Positions 8,341-17,709 are shown, counted from the stretch's first letter. The stretch: 64,000 nt of DNA from Nonomuraea sp. NEAU-A123 (GCF_018603905.1 NZ_JAHFZZ010000003.1:186001-250000); one strand, 5' to 3'. Made by a program: numbers and translations. Notes: generated by a model from the sequence alone, not told the origin.

Positions 8341-9798
8341 TCATGAAGTGGGTCTCTTGGGCAACGTGAATCCGAGCGCGAAGGCGAGGACCGCGAAGCC
8401 GGCGCTGACCCCCATGGCGTAGGTGGCGCTGTGGGCGAAGGCGAGGGCGGCGGCATCGGGACCGGGAGTGGTGAAGTCGAGGGTTCCGAACAGGACGCTT
8501 CCGGTCACCGCGATGCCGACAGCGCTACCGATCCGCTGGACGGTGCCGATGACTCCGCTCGCGGCTCCCGCTTCGGCCCGACCCACGGTCGCGACGATGA
8601 AGTCGGCATTGGGCGCGATGAACAGTCCGCTGCCGACGCCTCCGAGGAACAGCGGGACGGTCAGGTACCACCCGTGGAGGCTGGTGGGAACGACGGCCAC
8701 CAGGACGAGCCAGATGGCGATGATGCCGACGGCGACGAGTCCGAGGCCGATGAGGAGCACGGTACGGCCGAATCGGCGTGCGAGCTGGTCGCTCTGGGCG
8801 GCGCCGATGATGCTCCCGATGGCGAAAGGCAGCACGACGAGGCCCGACTGCAGCGCGGTCGCGCCGAGTCCGGCCTGCCAGAGCAGGGCGACGCTGAAGA
8901 AGATGCTGGTGAACGCGGCGAAGTAGACGAAGGCCAGGACGACCCCGCCGGTGAAGGAGGCATGGGCGAACAGGTGCGGCGGGACGAGAGGCCTCCCGCC
9001 GAGGCGGGCGACACGGCGCTCCCAGAACGCGAACCCGACGATCAGCGCGACACCGCCGGCCATCGAGAGATAGGTCCATTCGGGCCATCCCTGGTCCTGG
9101 CCTTGGATGAGCGGCACCAGCAGGGCGACAAGGCCGCCGGCGATGAGCACGAGTCCGATCCAGTCGCTCCCCGTGTCCCGGGCTCCCTCGGCCCGTGAGG
9201 GCAGCAGCCAGCAGGCGGCGGCGACGGCGAGGACACCGATCGGAAGATTGACCCCGAACACCCATCGCCACCCGTCATGGGCTCCGAACGCCTCGATGAT
9301 GAGGCCGCCGGTGAGAGGGCCGAGAGCGGTGGAGAACCCGATCGTCGCCCCCATGATCGCGAATGCCTTGCCGCGCAGCCGCCCCGGGAACATCAGCTGG
9401 ATGAGGGCTGTGACGGGCGTGAAGAAGATGCCTCCGGCAAGACCCTGGACGACGCGGACAGCGATGAGCTGCACGTCATTCTGCGCCAGTCCGCAGGCCA
9501 GACTCGCGACGGTGAACAGGGCCAGCCCTACGATAAAGACCCATTTGTGGCCGTACCGATCACCGACCCGGCCTGCGGGGATGAGCGCCAGACCGTACGC
9601 GAGCGCATAACCGGAGATCACCCACGACAACGTGGATTCCGACGCGCCGAGGCTGGTGCGGATCGTCGGGATCGCGACGTTGACGATGGTGGTGTCCAGG
9701 AGCGCCATGAACACGCCCGCCAAGAGGATCGCCAACGCGAACCAGGTGGCGCGGGAAACGGTCGCCGGGAGCGTAGGCGGCGCACTCTGCTGATTCAT
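8341..9798 (-). CDS. MFS drug exporter, DHA2 (EmrB/QacA) type
   Basis: 485 aa with about 14 hydrophobic segments. The DHA2 signature LLDTTIVNVAIPTI lies in the first helix and GRVGDRYGHKWVF follows in loop 2-3. These are proton-driven exporters of hydrophobic drugs. The start overlaps the stop of the upstream PadR gene by ATGA, and the P450 gene follows within about 60 bases, so all three should share a transcript. The substrate is unknown; a detoxification or self-resistance role is inferred. Confidence 0.92.
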   Translation of the reverse strand: MNQQSAPPTLPATVSRATWFALAILLAGVFMALLDTTIVNVAIPTIRTSLGASESTLSWVISGYALAYGLALIPAGRVGDRYGHKWVFIVGLALFTVASLACGLAQNDVQLIAVRVVQGLAGGIFFTPVTALIQLMFPGRLRGKAFAIMGATIGFSTALGPLTGGLIIEAFGAHDGWRWVFGVNLPIGVLAVAAACWLLPSRAEGARDTGSDWIGLVLIAGGLVALLVPLIQGQDQGWPEWTYLSMAGGVALIVGFAFWERRVARLGGRPLVPPHLFAHASFTGGVVLAFVYFAAFTSIFFSVALLWQAGLGATALQSGLVVLPFAIGSIIGAAQSDQLARRFGRTVLLIGLGLVAVGIIAIWLVLVAVVPTSLHGWYLTVPLFLGGVGSGLFIAPNADFIVATVGRAEAGAASGVIGTVQRIGSAVGIAVTGSVLFGTLDFTTPGPDAAALAFAHSATYAMGVSAGFAVLAFALGFTLPKRPTS

Positions 9799-10361
9799 GA
9801 TGTCCCTTTCCGGGCCTTCTCATCGGCGATCACCTCAGGAAGGAGAGAGGCCAGCTCCTGATGCCACGCGATCTCCGCCCGCAACCGGTAGGACCCGTGC
9901 TTCATCGCCAGCTTTTCGGCAAGTGTCAGATAGGAGGCGATCGCCTGAGCGTGCGCGTCATGGTCGGCGAGCTTCGCCTCGAGAGAGCCGATCCGCGCCG
10001 CGATCACGATGGGCAGATCATCCAGGCGATCCGGATCGAGCCGGGTCATGGCCAGGTCGAACGGGTCAGGCTTGACCACGATCTCGCGCAACGCGTTCAG
10101 CCGAAGGGTCGAGAGGGTCTTCGAACCGTCCTGGGTGATCCCCCAGACCTGACGCTGCGGGTATGCCCCCTGCCGCTCGACCCGTAGCTCCTCGATCAAT
10201 CCCTCAGCCGCGAGGCGCTTGATCGCGCCGTACAGACCGCCCACGGTGATGTCCGTCCACAGATCGATGTGCTCCTCCTCGGCAAGCAGGCGCAACTGGT
10301 GTCCGTGCATGGGGCCGCGTTCGGCCAACGCCCCGAGAATGAAGATCCGAATGGAAGACAC
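9795..10361 (-). CDS. PadR-family transcriptional regulator
   Basis: About 188 aa. The N-terminal winged helix matches PadR (IRIFILGALAERGPMHGHQL, then TDITVGGLYGAIKRLAAEGL) and a C-terminal helical dimerisation domain follows. GTG 10361 puts the PadR domain at the immediate N-terminus; an upstream in-frame ATG at 10397 would add 12 residues encoded by the palindrome itself. It heads the operon with the MFS exporter (ATGA overlap) and P450. A 20-bp palindrome just upstream suggests autoregulation, with ligand release inducing the exporter. Confidence 0.9.
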   Translation of the reverse strand: MSSIRIFILGALAERGPMHGHQLRLLAEEEHIDLWTDITVGGLYGAIKRLAAEGLIEELRVERQGAYPQRQVWGITQDGSKTLSTLRLNALREIVVKPDPFDLAMTRLDPDRLDDLPIVIAARIGSLEAKLADHDAHAQAIASYLTLAEKLAMKHGSYRLRAEIAWHQELASLLPEVIADEKARKGTS

Positions 10362-10364
10362 AAG

Positions 10365-10384
10365 ACTACTCTTGCATGAGTAGT
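10365..10384. promoter_or_regulatory. 20-bp near-perfect palindrome, likely PadR operator
   Basis: ACTACTCTTGCATGAGTAGT: the 7-bp arms ACTACTC and GAGTAGT are perfect and the central six bases are partly symmetric. It lies four bases upstream of the chosen PadR start. Palindromes of this size are typical PadR sites. The close spacing would suit a leaderless, autorepressed transcript. Confidence 0.7.
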
Positions 10385-10397
10385 ACGGCGTCGGCAA

Positions 10398-10795
10398 ATC
10401 CCCGCGATCTCGCGGACCGGATGGCCGGCCTCCTGCGCCATACGCAGCCGGTCAGCGCCGAGCCCGAGCAGCATCTCGAACTCGTAGCGCCCGTCATCGC
10501 TGTCGCGGCCAGGACAGGAAGGCAGCAACCATGACGGTCTGCGCCACCTGCGATCCGGCCGCTTCTTCCTGTTCTCTCTCCTTTTACTCCCGGCCACGGT
10601 CGGCGCTTCTCGGCGCGACCAAATGGCGTCGGGTATGTCGTCAACTAAAAGAGCGGACAACCATCTCCGTCATTCACGGATTTCGCGTTCTCTTGAGCAG
10701 TCCCAATGGGGAAGTGATTAAGGATGAGCGCGGCGCCGTCGATCTGATAGGCGAGGCAAGCGGCTGGCCCAGCGCCCCGGCGCCTGACGCTCCGC
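10398..10795. other. Intergenic region, possible regulator scrap
   Basis: No convincing gene. On the minus strand around 10410-10500 a frame reads RYEFEMLLGLGADRLRMAQE, reminiscent of the C-terminal end of a TetR-type regulator, but the rest of the gene is absent. This is weak evidence for a decayed remnant. Confidence 0.3.
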
Positions 10796-11353
10796 TCACT
10801 CCATGTTGGTGTGCCTGTCGCGCATCGCCTCGCGGGTGGCGCCGGTCAGCGTCCTCAGCTTCAGCACCATCACCTCGAACAGCACGAACAGCGCGCCCTC
10901 ATAGACCGAACCCATCGGCAGGACAGAGGTCTGCCTTTCGCCCTGGTCGCTGGCCATGGTCTGCGCCGGGATCACGAGCGCGAAGTCGGCGAGCTCCGCC
11001 GCGCCGCTCTCAGGTTCGGCCGTCAGCAGGAGATTCGTCGCGCCCGCCGCCTTCGCCGTTCGCATCAGCGCCAGCACCGTGGAGGTCTCGCCGGGGCCGG
11101 AGGTGACGAGGAAGACGTCGCCGGGCCCCAGCGCCGGCATGGTCATGTCGCCGACCACCGCGACCGGCAGGCCGAGATGGAACAGGCGCATCGCGAACCC
11201 TTTGATCTGCAACGCCTCCCGGCCGCAGCCATAGACGCCGATCTTTCTCGCCTCGCCGATCATCCGGCAGGCCGCGTCGATCGGCCTTTCGTCCAGCTTC
11301 GCGAGCACGGCGCCGAGCTCGTCGAGCGCGGTGCGAAAGAGATTGTCGCTCAT
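10796..11353 (-). CDS. SIS-domain protein, 6-phospho-3-hexuloisomerase-like
   Basis: 185 aa, essentially one sugar-isomerase (SIS) domain: IGVYGCGREALQIKGFAMRL, FLVTSGPGETSTVLALMRTA and LLLTAEPESGAAELADF. Length and motif order match 6-phospho-3-hexuloisomerase (HxlB), which interconverts hexulose 6-phosphate and fructose 6-phosphate in the ribulose monophosphate pathway. The partner hexulose-phosphate synthase is not next to it, so another phosphosugar may be the substrate. The ATG at 11353 starts the conserved part; an in-frame start at 11386 would add 11 residues. Confidence 0.8.
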   Translation of the reverse strand: MSDNLFRTALDELGAVLAKLDERPIDAACRMIGEARKIGVYGCGREALQIKGFAMRLFHLGLPVAVVGDMTMPALGPGDVFLVTSGPGETSTVLALMRTAKAAGATNLLLTAEPESGAAELADFALVIPAQTMASDQGERQTSVLPMGSVYEGALFVLFEVMVLKLRTLTGATREAMRDRHTNME

Positions 11354-11576
11354 GACTGCTTCACCACCAGGTCCCTCTGGCCACAATACGACTATTTACC
11401 GAAAAATACGGATGAGCTGGCGCCCCTAGGAAGCTAGCTATCTCCGCAGAATTCTGCCAAGCAGCTCAGAATCAGGAATAGTTCTCTTTGTACGTTGCGA
11501 CGCGTCGTTGGGGAGGGACGATGGCGAAGGCTTCACCGTACAAAGACAACGGGCGATGGGCCGCCGCGGTCGTACA

Positions 11577-11840
11577 AGCCGGGCCGGGTTCTCCTGCACC
11601 AGGGCGAGGTCAGCAAGCCATGTCTACATCCTCACCTCGGCCCTGCTGGGCACCCCCGCCTGCGTCAAGGTGAGCGCCCGCCTCGCGAACGGCACGGAGA
11701 GCCTGCTGGGCATCCGTGTTTCCGGTGACGCCGTCGGAGAGCTCGCGGTCCTGCGCGGCTCCGCGCGTAGCGCCACAGTGACAACATGCTCACCGACAGA
11801 CGCTTACGTCATCCCGCGTAAGGAGTTCCCAGATCGACGA
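11577..11840 (+). pseudogene. Fragment of a Crp/Fnr-type cNMP-binding regulator
   Basis: Two frames together read as a cyclic-nucleotide-binding domain. The first gives YKPGRVLLHQGEVSK; after one extra base near 11615 the next frame gives HVYILTS, then VKVSARLANGTESLLGIRV, SGDAVGELAVL and RSATVTTCSPTDAYVIPRKE. That is the beta-roll and phosphate-binding loop of the family. The dimer helix and C-terminal wHTH are missing. A short start at 11521 (MAKASPYKDNGRW) resembles an integrase N-terminus, so the region looks like a junction of scraps. Confidence 0.6.
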
Positions 11841-11930
11841 CGCGGACGACAAGATCGCCGCGGCCGAGGACCCGGCCCGGCGCGAGTGCAACGGGCAGAC
11901 GAGCCGCTGCGCTGCACGCGACCGGCCTGG

Positions 11931-12344
11931 TCATTCAGGCGCGCCGCGGGGGATCCGCTTGCCGAGGTTGATGAAGAAGAGGATCAAGCCCACGGTCAGC
12001 ACGATGTGCCCCAGTCCGGCGATGCCGGAGATCGCCGCACTGGTCTCGGCGCCCAGGACCGTCTGGGTGCCGTGGATGATCATCATGAGCACGGTCAACC
12101 CGAGACCCGCGTTGTACACCCAGAAGGACCAGTTGAAGAGCCTGCTGGCCGACAAGGTGAACAGCTTCTCCAACGCCAGCACGACAAGGTAGAAGAGCAT
12201 TCCGAGCGCGAGCAGATGCGTGTGCACCACGCCGAGCTGGCTGTCGCCCGTGAAGTCGTTGAGCTTGGTGAGCTCGCGATAGTACAGACCGCTGACCACG
12301 CCGAGGATCATGTAGGTGTGTGCCGCGTAATAGAGCTTTTTCAC
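11931..12344 (-). CDS. DUF2871 membrane protein
   Basis: About 137 aa with four predicted membrane helices. The N-terminus KKLYYAAHTYMILGVVSGLY and the segments GVVHTHLLALGMLFYLVVLA and HGTQTVLGAE are typical of DUF2871. The histidines in the helices recall small heme- or copper-associated membrane proteins, but no function is established. GTG 12344 matches the family N-terminus. It is the last gene of a compact operon with a cupin and a DUF4267 protein. Confidence 0.85.
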   Translation of the reverse strand: MKKLYYAAHTYMILGVVSGLYYRELTKLNDFTGDSQLGVVHTHLLALGMLFYLVVLALEKLFTLSASRLFNWSFWVYNAGLGLTVLMMIIHGTQTVLGAETSAAISGIAGLGHIVLTVGLILFFINLGKRIPRGAPE

Positions 12345-12384
12345 GATTGAAAACCTTTGTGGGAGGCGAACGTCCGGCGGCGCG

Positions 12385-12879
12385 TCAGGACCTGGCGTCG
12401 TTCCAGGTCGTGCTGTTGAGGAAGTAGGTGTCATAGAGCTCCTGCACGTCAAGCAGGCTCTCGGGCGGCACCTTGCCGTAGGCGATGCGCTCCAGGTGGC
12501 GGAAGTACTCGAACCGTTCGACGCCCGGGGTGATCACGATGAGGATGTCGGCGTCCTCCCCCGGCGCGGCGGCGAAGGCGTGTGCGAGACCGGGCGGCAC
12601 CACCACGAGGTCGCCGCGCTCGGCGGTGACGACCTGCTCGCCGGACAGCAGTTGGGCGGTGCCGTCCAGCACGTAGAACAGCTCGGCGGAGGCGGCGTGG
12701 TGGTGCGGTTTGGCGCCGTCCGCGCCGTTCGCGAGCGTGACCCGCTGGGTCGAGAGCGCGCCGCCGGTCGAGCTGCTGTCAGCCAGCAGCCGGATGGTGG
12801 TGGGGGCCTGGCCGATCACTTCGGCCTCCGCGGAGCGGACGATGACGGACTTGTCGAAGTCCGGCACGATCAGCGACAT
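12385..12879 (-). CDS. Cupin-domain protein
   Basis: 164-aa single cupin. Metal-binding motif 1 is visible as KPHHHAASAELFYVLDG and motif 2 as VVPPGLAHAF. The C-terminal tail (LERIAYGKVPPESLLDVQEL) is seen in actinobacterial cupins that accompany small membrane proteins. AAGGAG precedes the ATG. It is the middle gene of the DUF4267-cupin-DUF2871 operon. It is probably a metal-dependent small-molecule enzyme or sensor; the reaction is unknown. Confidence 0.87.
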   Translation of the reverse strand: MSLIVPDFDKSVIVRSAEAEVIGQAPTTIRLLADSSSTGGALSTQRVTLANGADGAKPHHHAASAELFYVLDGTAQLLSGEQVVTAERGDLVVVPPGLAHAFAAAPGEDADILIVITPGVERFEYFRHLERIAYGKVPPESLLDVQELYDTYFLNSTTWNDARS

Positions 12880-12911
12880 CTCAGTGACTCCTTTGGAACG
12901 GTTTCTCAGGT

Positions 12912-13283
12912 TCAGACGAGGAACAGCAGGACTGCGCTGATGAGGACGGCCACGGCCGTGGCGAAGTGGATGCCGAACGCCACCGCCTTGGTGCCGCCGT
13001 TGCGCAGGACGATGACGGCGTCGGAGAGGGGGATGAGGGCGACCACCAGCATGAACCAGGCCTCGGCGCGGGCACCCACGAAGAAGAGCAGGGCCAGACC
13101 GAGGATGCCGTAGACGAAGTCGCGCTGACCCTTGATGGTCAGGTAGGCGGTGTCCCCGTCTTTCTTGGCGGGAACGCCGTAGCCGGCGGCGGCTGCCTGC
13201 GGCACCAGCAGGAACCGCAGGCCGATGAAGAGAACGAACAGGTCAAGCAGGACGGCGAATCCATAAGCAATGGGGGTGAGCAC
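12912..13283 (-). CDS. DUF4267 membrane protein
   Basis: 123 aa with four hydrophobic segments and the conserved DUF4267 block FLLVPQAAAAGYGVP...DTAYLTIKGQRD. I choose GTG 13283, which has GGAG about eight bases upstream, over a TTG at 13295. It is the first gene of the operon with the cupin and DUF2871. A 13-bp palindrome lies 16 bases upstream of the start, so expression is probably repressor-controlled. Confidence 0.85.
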   Translation of the reverse strand: MLTPIAYGFAVLLDLFVLFIGLRFLLVPQAAAAGYGVPAKKDGDTAYLTIKGQRDFVYGILGLALLFFVGARAEAWFMLVVALIPLSDAVIVLRNGGTKAVAFGIHFATAVAVLISAVLLFLV

Positions 13284-13298
13284 GATTGACTCCAATAT

Positions 13299-13311
13299 CT
13301 AGCGCCGCTAG
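13299..13311. promoter_or_regulatory. Palindromic operator CTAGCGCCGCTAG
   Basis: A 13-bp palindrome upstream of the DUF4267 operon. Its reverse complement recurs exactly at 13349-13361. Paired palindromes of this kind upstream of a membrane protein/cupin operon are typical of TetR- or MarR-type repressor sites. Confidence 0.65.
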
Positions 13312-13348
13312 GTGCAAGAGTGACGCTAACATAGCCGCGACAGAAGCG

Positions 13349-13361
13349 CTAGCGGCGCTAG
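13349..13361. promoter_or_regulatory. Second copy of the palindromic operator (CTAGCGGCGCTAG)
   Basis: Exact reverse complement of the site at 13299-13311, with starts 50 bp apart. It would suit a divergently transcribed regulator starting near 13371, but no intact regulator follows; 13371-13668 holds only broken frames such as RRERGSFGQALSIE. Confidence 0.65.
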
Positions 13362-13668
13362 AGTTGCGGTCATGTCGATCAGTTGCGCCGGGAGAGGGGC
13401 TCCTTCGGTCAGGCCCTCAGCATCGAATGCGCTCTCCCTCGGGAACAACGACAGATCTGACAACGCACTATCAACCTCGACTTAACAATCCGGACCAGCC
13501 GCACGTTCCGGCTCATGCCCTTCGATCGCCAAGCGGAGCTGTGCTCTCTCCGGCGGTCGCCGTGGCGTACGACAACGGCGCTGGTCAGCGGTCGGCCGCC
13601 GACAAGGGGAAGACGGTGCGACTACGTTAAGAGTTGACCATGAGGACCAGACGACCCAGGAGACCCCC

Positions 13669-14481
13669 ATGACCGACACCTCGGGCCAGGAACTCTTAGC
13701 CAAGATCGACACCACGAGGCCGCATTCAGCGCGAGTGTGGAACTACCTCCTCGGAGGCAAAGATTTCTACCCCGTCGACCGCGAGGCCGCCGACCAGTAC
13801 AAAAAGACCTTCCCCGGGATCGTCGACATCGCCCGCACCGACCGAGCCTTCCTCGGCCGGGCCGTACGCTTCCTGACCGGCGAAGGCATCCGCCAGTTCC
13901 TGGACATCGGTACCGGCCTGCCCACGATGGACAACACCCACGAGGTCGCCCAGCGGGTCGCCCCAGAGTGCCGCATCGTCTACGTCGACAACGATCCGCT
14001 GGTCCTGCTGCACGCCGAGGCGTTGCTGAAAAGCTCCGACGAGGGGGTCTGCGACTACATCGACGCCGACCTACGCGACCCCGACAAGATCTTGGAACGG
14101 GCCGCACAGACGCTGAACTTCGACGAGCCAGTCGCGATCATGCTGCTGGGCATCTTGCATCTCGTCCCGGACTTCGCCCAGGTGCACCAGTGCGTGATGC
14201 GTCTGCTGGACGCCGTACCCCCGGGCAGCTACCTGGCCCTCACCCACGCCACCCTCGATTTCGACGGCGAGACGACCGCCCAGGCCGAGGCCCAGCAGGA
14301 ATGGAACAAGAAAGCCGATCCGATGACCCCCCGTACCCGCGCCGACATCAGCCGCTTCTTCGACGGCCTGCAGATGGTAGAACCCGGCCTGGTCACGATG
14401 TCACGGTGGCGGGTCGAGGCCACCCCCTGGGGCGAACCCGCCGAAGTGGCCGGCTTCTGTGGAGTCGGCCGAAAGCCCTGA
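13669..14481 (+). CDS. SAM-dependent methyltransferase, DUF574/Methyltransf_19 family
   Basis: 270 aa. Family hallmarks are RVWNYLLGGKDFYPVDREAA (about residues 22-41), the SAM loop FLDIGTGLPTMDNTHEVAQR (about 82-101) and YVDNDPLVLLHAEALL (about 109-124), with a C-terminus ending GFCGVGRKP. It is a paralogue of the gene at 96-920. An XRE-DUF5753 regulator starts 500 bases downstream; these two families often sit together in actinobacteria. The substrate is unknown. Confidence 0.92.
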   Translation: MTDTSGQELLAKIDTTRPHSARVWNYLLGGKDFYPVDREAADQYKKTFPGIVDIARTDRAFLGRAVRFLTGEGIRQFLDIGTGLPTMDNTHEVAQRVAPECRIVYVDNDPLVLLHAEALLKSSDEGVCDYIDADLRDPDKILERAAQTLNFDEPVAIMLLGILHLVPDFAQVHQCVMRLLDAVPPGSYLALTHATLDFDGETTAQAEAQQEWNKKADPMTPRTRADISRFFDGLQMVEPGLVTMSRWRVEATPWGEPAEVAGFCGVGRKP

Positions 14482-14980
14482 AGCCGAGCTAGCTGGTCAG
14501 CTGGTTGAAGGTCGTCAAGGAATGTCAAGCAAGCAGGCTGGCCCCGGCTGCCGCGCCGGCGAAGGGGCCACTTATGATCACCGACCCGGTGACCACCCGC
14601 AACAAGGCTGCGCCGCGGACAGGTAAATCGGTATCGCTGAGGTCTGTAGCGCGCGAAGGGCATCGCATCGAAAGCATGACCGTATCGGTTTAGTCACCGC
14701 GCGTGGTTTCTTGGCGAACCGGAGCCGGGGGTAGAACGGTCAGAAGTTGCACGATCCCATGCGGCCGGGAATTCCCATTCTGGGCATTTTCGCTGGTCAG
14801 AAGTTTCCGAGACGAGTCGGCCGGACCACACGTGGGAAGTTTCCCGGAGCCCAGCGTCAGGCTCGGCGCTGGGCAAGGAAGAGGCGGCGAGAGATCACTT
14901 GGAATATGGTGTCTGAGCCAGCCGCCGTGGCAGGATTATCGACGGTCAGACCGGGGCAATTTGCCGATTTGGGAGCACAT
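14482..14980. other. Intergenic region with direct repeats
   Basis: No convincing gene. GGTCAGAAGTT occurs twice, at 14738-14748 and 14795-14805, 57 bp apart, upstream of the XRE-DUF5753 gene. These could be binding sites. Nothing else was recognised. Confidence 0.35.
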
Positions 14981-15883
14981 ATGCCAACTGCTCGCGGTAT
15001 GGGCGACTTAACGCAAATCTCCGACGGGGATTTGCGTCAGTCCGGGCCGACAGCGTTACGGATGTTGGTTGGCGCGCACCTGCGTCAGCTGCGCGAGTCA
15101 AGGAAGATCACTCGCGAAGCCGCGGGATATGTCATCCGGAGTTCACATTCCAAGATCAGCCGCTTGGAGTGCGGGCGGACCAGTTTCAAGCTGCGTGATG
15201 TGGCTGACCTGCTCACCCTGTACGGCGTGGACGAGACCGAACGCCAAACCGTGCTCATCATGGCCAAGCAGGCCAACGCGCCCGGCTGGTGGCAGGACTA
15301 TCGAGACGTACTCCCTGACTGGTTCGACGCATACCTTGGGCTGGAGCAGGACGCAGCCGTCATTCGCACCTACGAGGTCCAGTACATCCCGGGCCTGCTG
15401 CAGACCGAGGACTACGCCCGCGCGGTCATCGCGGATGGCCACGAGAACGCCTCTGCCGAGCAGATCGAGCGCCGGGTCGCGGTGCGGATGCGCCGCCAGC
15501 GAATCCTGCTGCCACCCACGTCGCGCAAGCTTTGGGTGGTGATGGATGAGGCGGCGCTGCGCCGTCAGGTCGGCAGCAGCGCGACGATGCGCGCCCAGAT
15601 CGAACATCTCCGTGAGATGGCCGTGTTGCGTCACGTCACCATTCAGGTTCTTCCCTTCAGCTCTGGCAGCCGCGTCGGAGGTATCGGCCCCGTCACCATC
15701 CTTCGCTTCGCCCAGGCAGAGCTGGATGATGTGGTCTATCTTGAACAACTCGCCAGCGCGCAATATCTGAGCAAGGAATCCGACGTTCGCCCGTACCGGC
15801 ATCTGCTGAACCAGCTAGGTGTCCACGCGCAGTCCGCGGCCAAGTCCCGGACGATTCTCCGCCAGATCATCAGCACGTTGTAG
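14981..15883 (+). CDS. XRE-family regulator with DUF5753 domain
   Basis: 300 aa. The N-terminal HTH includes LRMLVGAHLRQLRESRKITREAAGYVIRSSHSKISRLECG. The remaining 200 residues are a DUF5753 domain, with the diagnostic VIRTYEVQYIPGLLQTEDYA and later IQVLPFSSGSR...GPVTILRF. Such BldB/WhiJ-like regulator families occur in many copies in mycelial actinobacteria and often pair with small DUF397 proteins; no DUF397 gene is visible here. The ATG at 14981 has GGGAG seven bases upstream; upstream in-frame ATGs lack this. Confidence 0.9.
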   Translation: MPTARGMGDLTQISDGDLRQSGPTALRMLVGAHLRQLRESRKITREAAGYVIRSSHSKISRLECGRTSFKLRDVADLLTLYGVDETERQTVLIMAKQANAPGWWQDYRDVLPDWFDAYLGLEQDAAVIRTYEVQYIPGLLQTEDYARAVIADGHENASAEQIERRVAVRMRRQRILLPPTSRKLWVVMDEAALRRQVGSSATMRAQIEHLREMAVLRHVTIQVLPFSSGSRVGGIGPVTILRFAQAELDDVVYLEQLASAQYLSKESDVRPYRHLLNQLGVHAQSAAKSRTILRQIISTL

Positions 15884-15894
15884 CTCGCTGTTCT

Positions 15895-16560
15895 GGCCAC
15901 CGTGGCTCGACTCGGCGCCGCCGGGCCGCCGGTGGCGAGCACGTCACCGAGCGGGGTGAGAGCGCCGGCGATGTCCGGCACGCCCGCTGCGGCCACCAGG
16001 GTGACAAACCAGTCATTGTGGCTGACGATGCCGTTGAGCACGGTATCCGCCGGGATCTTGCCCGGCCACCGCACAGCGCCGGGGATGCGGTAGGCGCCCT
16101 CCCAGTTCGAGTTCTTCTCGTTGCGGAACGGTGTCATGGCGCCGTCGGGCCAGGTGTTCATGTGCGGGCCGTTGTCGGGCGGCGGATGAAGTCGATCGCC
16201 GCGTCACGGAACTCCTCGTCGCAGGTCTCCATCCGCTTCTTGGTGAGCGGCCCGGTGTCCTCGATGCGCTGGGTGCCGTCTTCGTCGGCCCACGAGCGGA
16301 TCACCCCTCGCGGCCCGAACCGCTCCCTGAACCCGGGAACTCCTCCTCCGTCGGATAGTCGGGCAGCTCGGGCTCCTCCTCGGCGCCGGGTCCTCGGCGC
16401 GCAGCCCGATCTCGGCGCCGGGCATGCCCACCTTGGTCAGGCCCGTCCGGTAGGGGTTCTGACCGGTGATGAACGCGGCCCTGCCCGCCGTACAGCTCTG
16501 CTCGCCATAGAGCGGCACCACGTTCACAGCCCGAATCCGACGCGCAAAGCTCATGATCAC
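15895..16560 (-). pseudogene. Decayed arylsulfatase
   Basis: Two separated stretches on the minus strand read as one sulfatase. Upstream (16554 to about 16390) is [20 protein letters not shown] with [25 protein letters not shown] is the formylglycine catalytic motif (C-x-x-x-R). Downstream (16161 to about 15900) is MNTWPDGAMTPFRNEKNSNW, GAYRIPGAVRWPGKI and GIVSHNDWFVTLVAAAGVPD. Fragments of intervening family sequence occur in mixed frames near 16200-16380, with large deletions. The N-terminal metal-binding segment is absent. Confidence 0.8.
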
Positions 16561-16604
16561 GTCGTGTGGACCGGGCTCAGGGGAAGCAGCTCGCGGAGGG
16601 TCGC

Positions 16605-17705
16605 TCAGCCGGTAGACGTGGCGATCTGTACGCCGTGGCTGTCGTTGTCGGAGAGGAACGACGCCAGCTCCTGCCCCTGCTCGGCCACGGCGGTGCGGTC
16701 GGCTCGCGAGAGGAGGCGCAGTGGAGAGACCAGCACGGTGCCCGCCTCGACGCTCCAGGTCGCGGAGACCCGGCCGTCGACCAGGACAACCCGTGCGCCG
16801 GCGACCGACAGGCCGCGGTGGGCGTCGTCGATGATCCGGCCGCGGTCGTGGTACCCGAGGAGCGCGTTGTCGAACGCCGGCAAGAACCGCACCGGAGCCG
16901 GTGTGTCGGGGTCGGGGCGCGGCGCGTCGGGCAGGTCCAGCAGTTCCCGGCCTCGCTCGTCGCGGAAGGTGACCAGCTCCTCGCGTATCGCGGCCACCGC
17001 GGCCGGCAGTCCGGCGAGACCGCACCAGGCGCGCAGGTCGGCTGAGGCGGCGGGGCCGAACGCGGCCAGATAGCGCCGTACCAGCTCTTCACCGACCGGA
17101 TCGGAGCCGTCCGGGGCCGGCGGGTCGATCTCGCGCCCCAGCCAGGAGGAGAGCAGGACGTTGCGTACTCCCGCCCTCGTACGCCATAACCCGCGCGGCG
17201 GTAGCTGCGCCATCGGGACGAGGGCGGCGATCAGCATTTCACCCAGTGCCCGCGGTCCCGGCGCCGGCCAGCGTTCAGCCAGCGCCCGCGCGAGCTCGGT
17301 CATCGAGCGGGGCTCCTCGTCGGCCATCACCGCCCGGCCCGCCGCCGCGAGCTCGTCGAGATCCACCCCGTCGAGCTCGCGGCGGTAGGTCCCGAGTACC
17401 CGTTGGCGCAGCATGGTGTCGTGGCGGGCCCGCCAGGCCAGGACGTCGCCGGCGGCGAGGAGGTGGACGGTGCGGCGCATGAGGTGGGTTCGTACCACGT
17501 TCCGCCGGATCAGCAGGTCCGAGAGCACCGCCGGATCGAACGCGCGCAGCCGCGACCAGAGCCCGACGTACGGTTCCTGTGGTTCCTGCGCTTGCAGGCC
17601 GCACAGGTGCCCGACGGCGTCGAGAACCGGCATGTCGGCGTGATCGAGCAGCAACTGCCGGGCGAGTGTCGCGCGGTTGAGCGCCCGGGTGTCGAGAACG
17701 GTCAT
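16605..17705 (-). CDS. Winged-helix protein of the HTH_42/AlkZ-like family
   Basis: 366 aa, the standard length for PF06224 proteins. These have three winged helices and include the DNA glycosylases AlkZ and YcaQ, which remove alkylated or crosslinked bases. The region [17 protein letters not shown] carries Q38-x-Q40, matching the catalytic QxQ motif of AlkZ-like members. The family-typical [17 protein letters not shown] follows. The start is ATG 17705. A neighbouring DinB-fold gene is upstream on the same strand, five bases away, and is probably co-transcribed. Glycosylase activity is inferred, not shown. Confidence 0.85.
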   Translation of the reverse strand: MTVLDTRALNRATLARQLLLDHADMPVLDAVGHLCGLQAQEPQEPYVGLWSRLRAFDPAVLSDLLIRRNVVRTHLMRRTVHLLAAGDVLAWRARHDTMLRQRVLGTYRRELDGVDLDELAAAGRAVMADEEPRSMTELARALAERWPAPGPRALGEMLIAALVPMAQLPPRGLWRTRAGVRNVLLSSWLGREIDPPAPDGSDPVGEELVRRYLAAFGPAASADLRAWCGLAGLPAAVAAIREELVTFRDERGRELLDLPDAPRPDPDTPAPVRFLPAFDNALLGYHDRGRIIDDAHRGLSVAGARVVLVDGRVSATWSVEAGTVLVSPLRLLSRADRTAVAEQGQELASFLSDNDSHGVQIATSTG

Positions 17706-17709
17706 CGGT

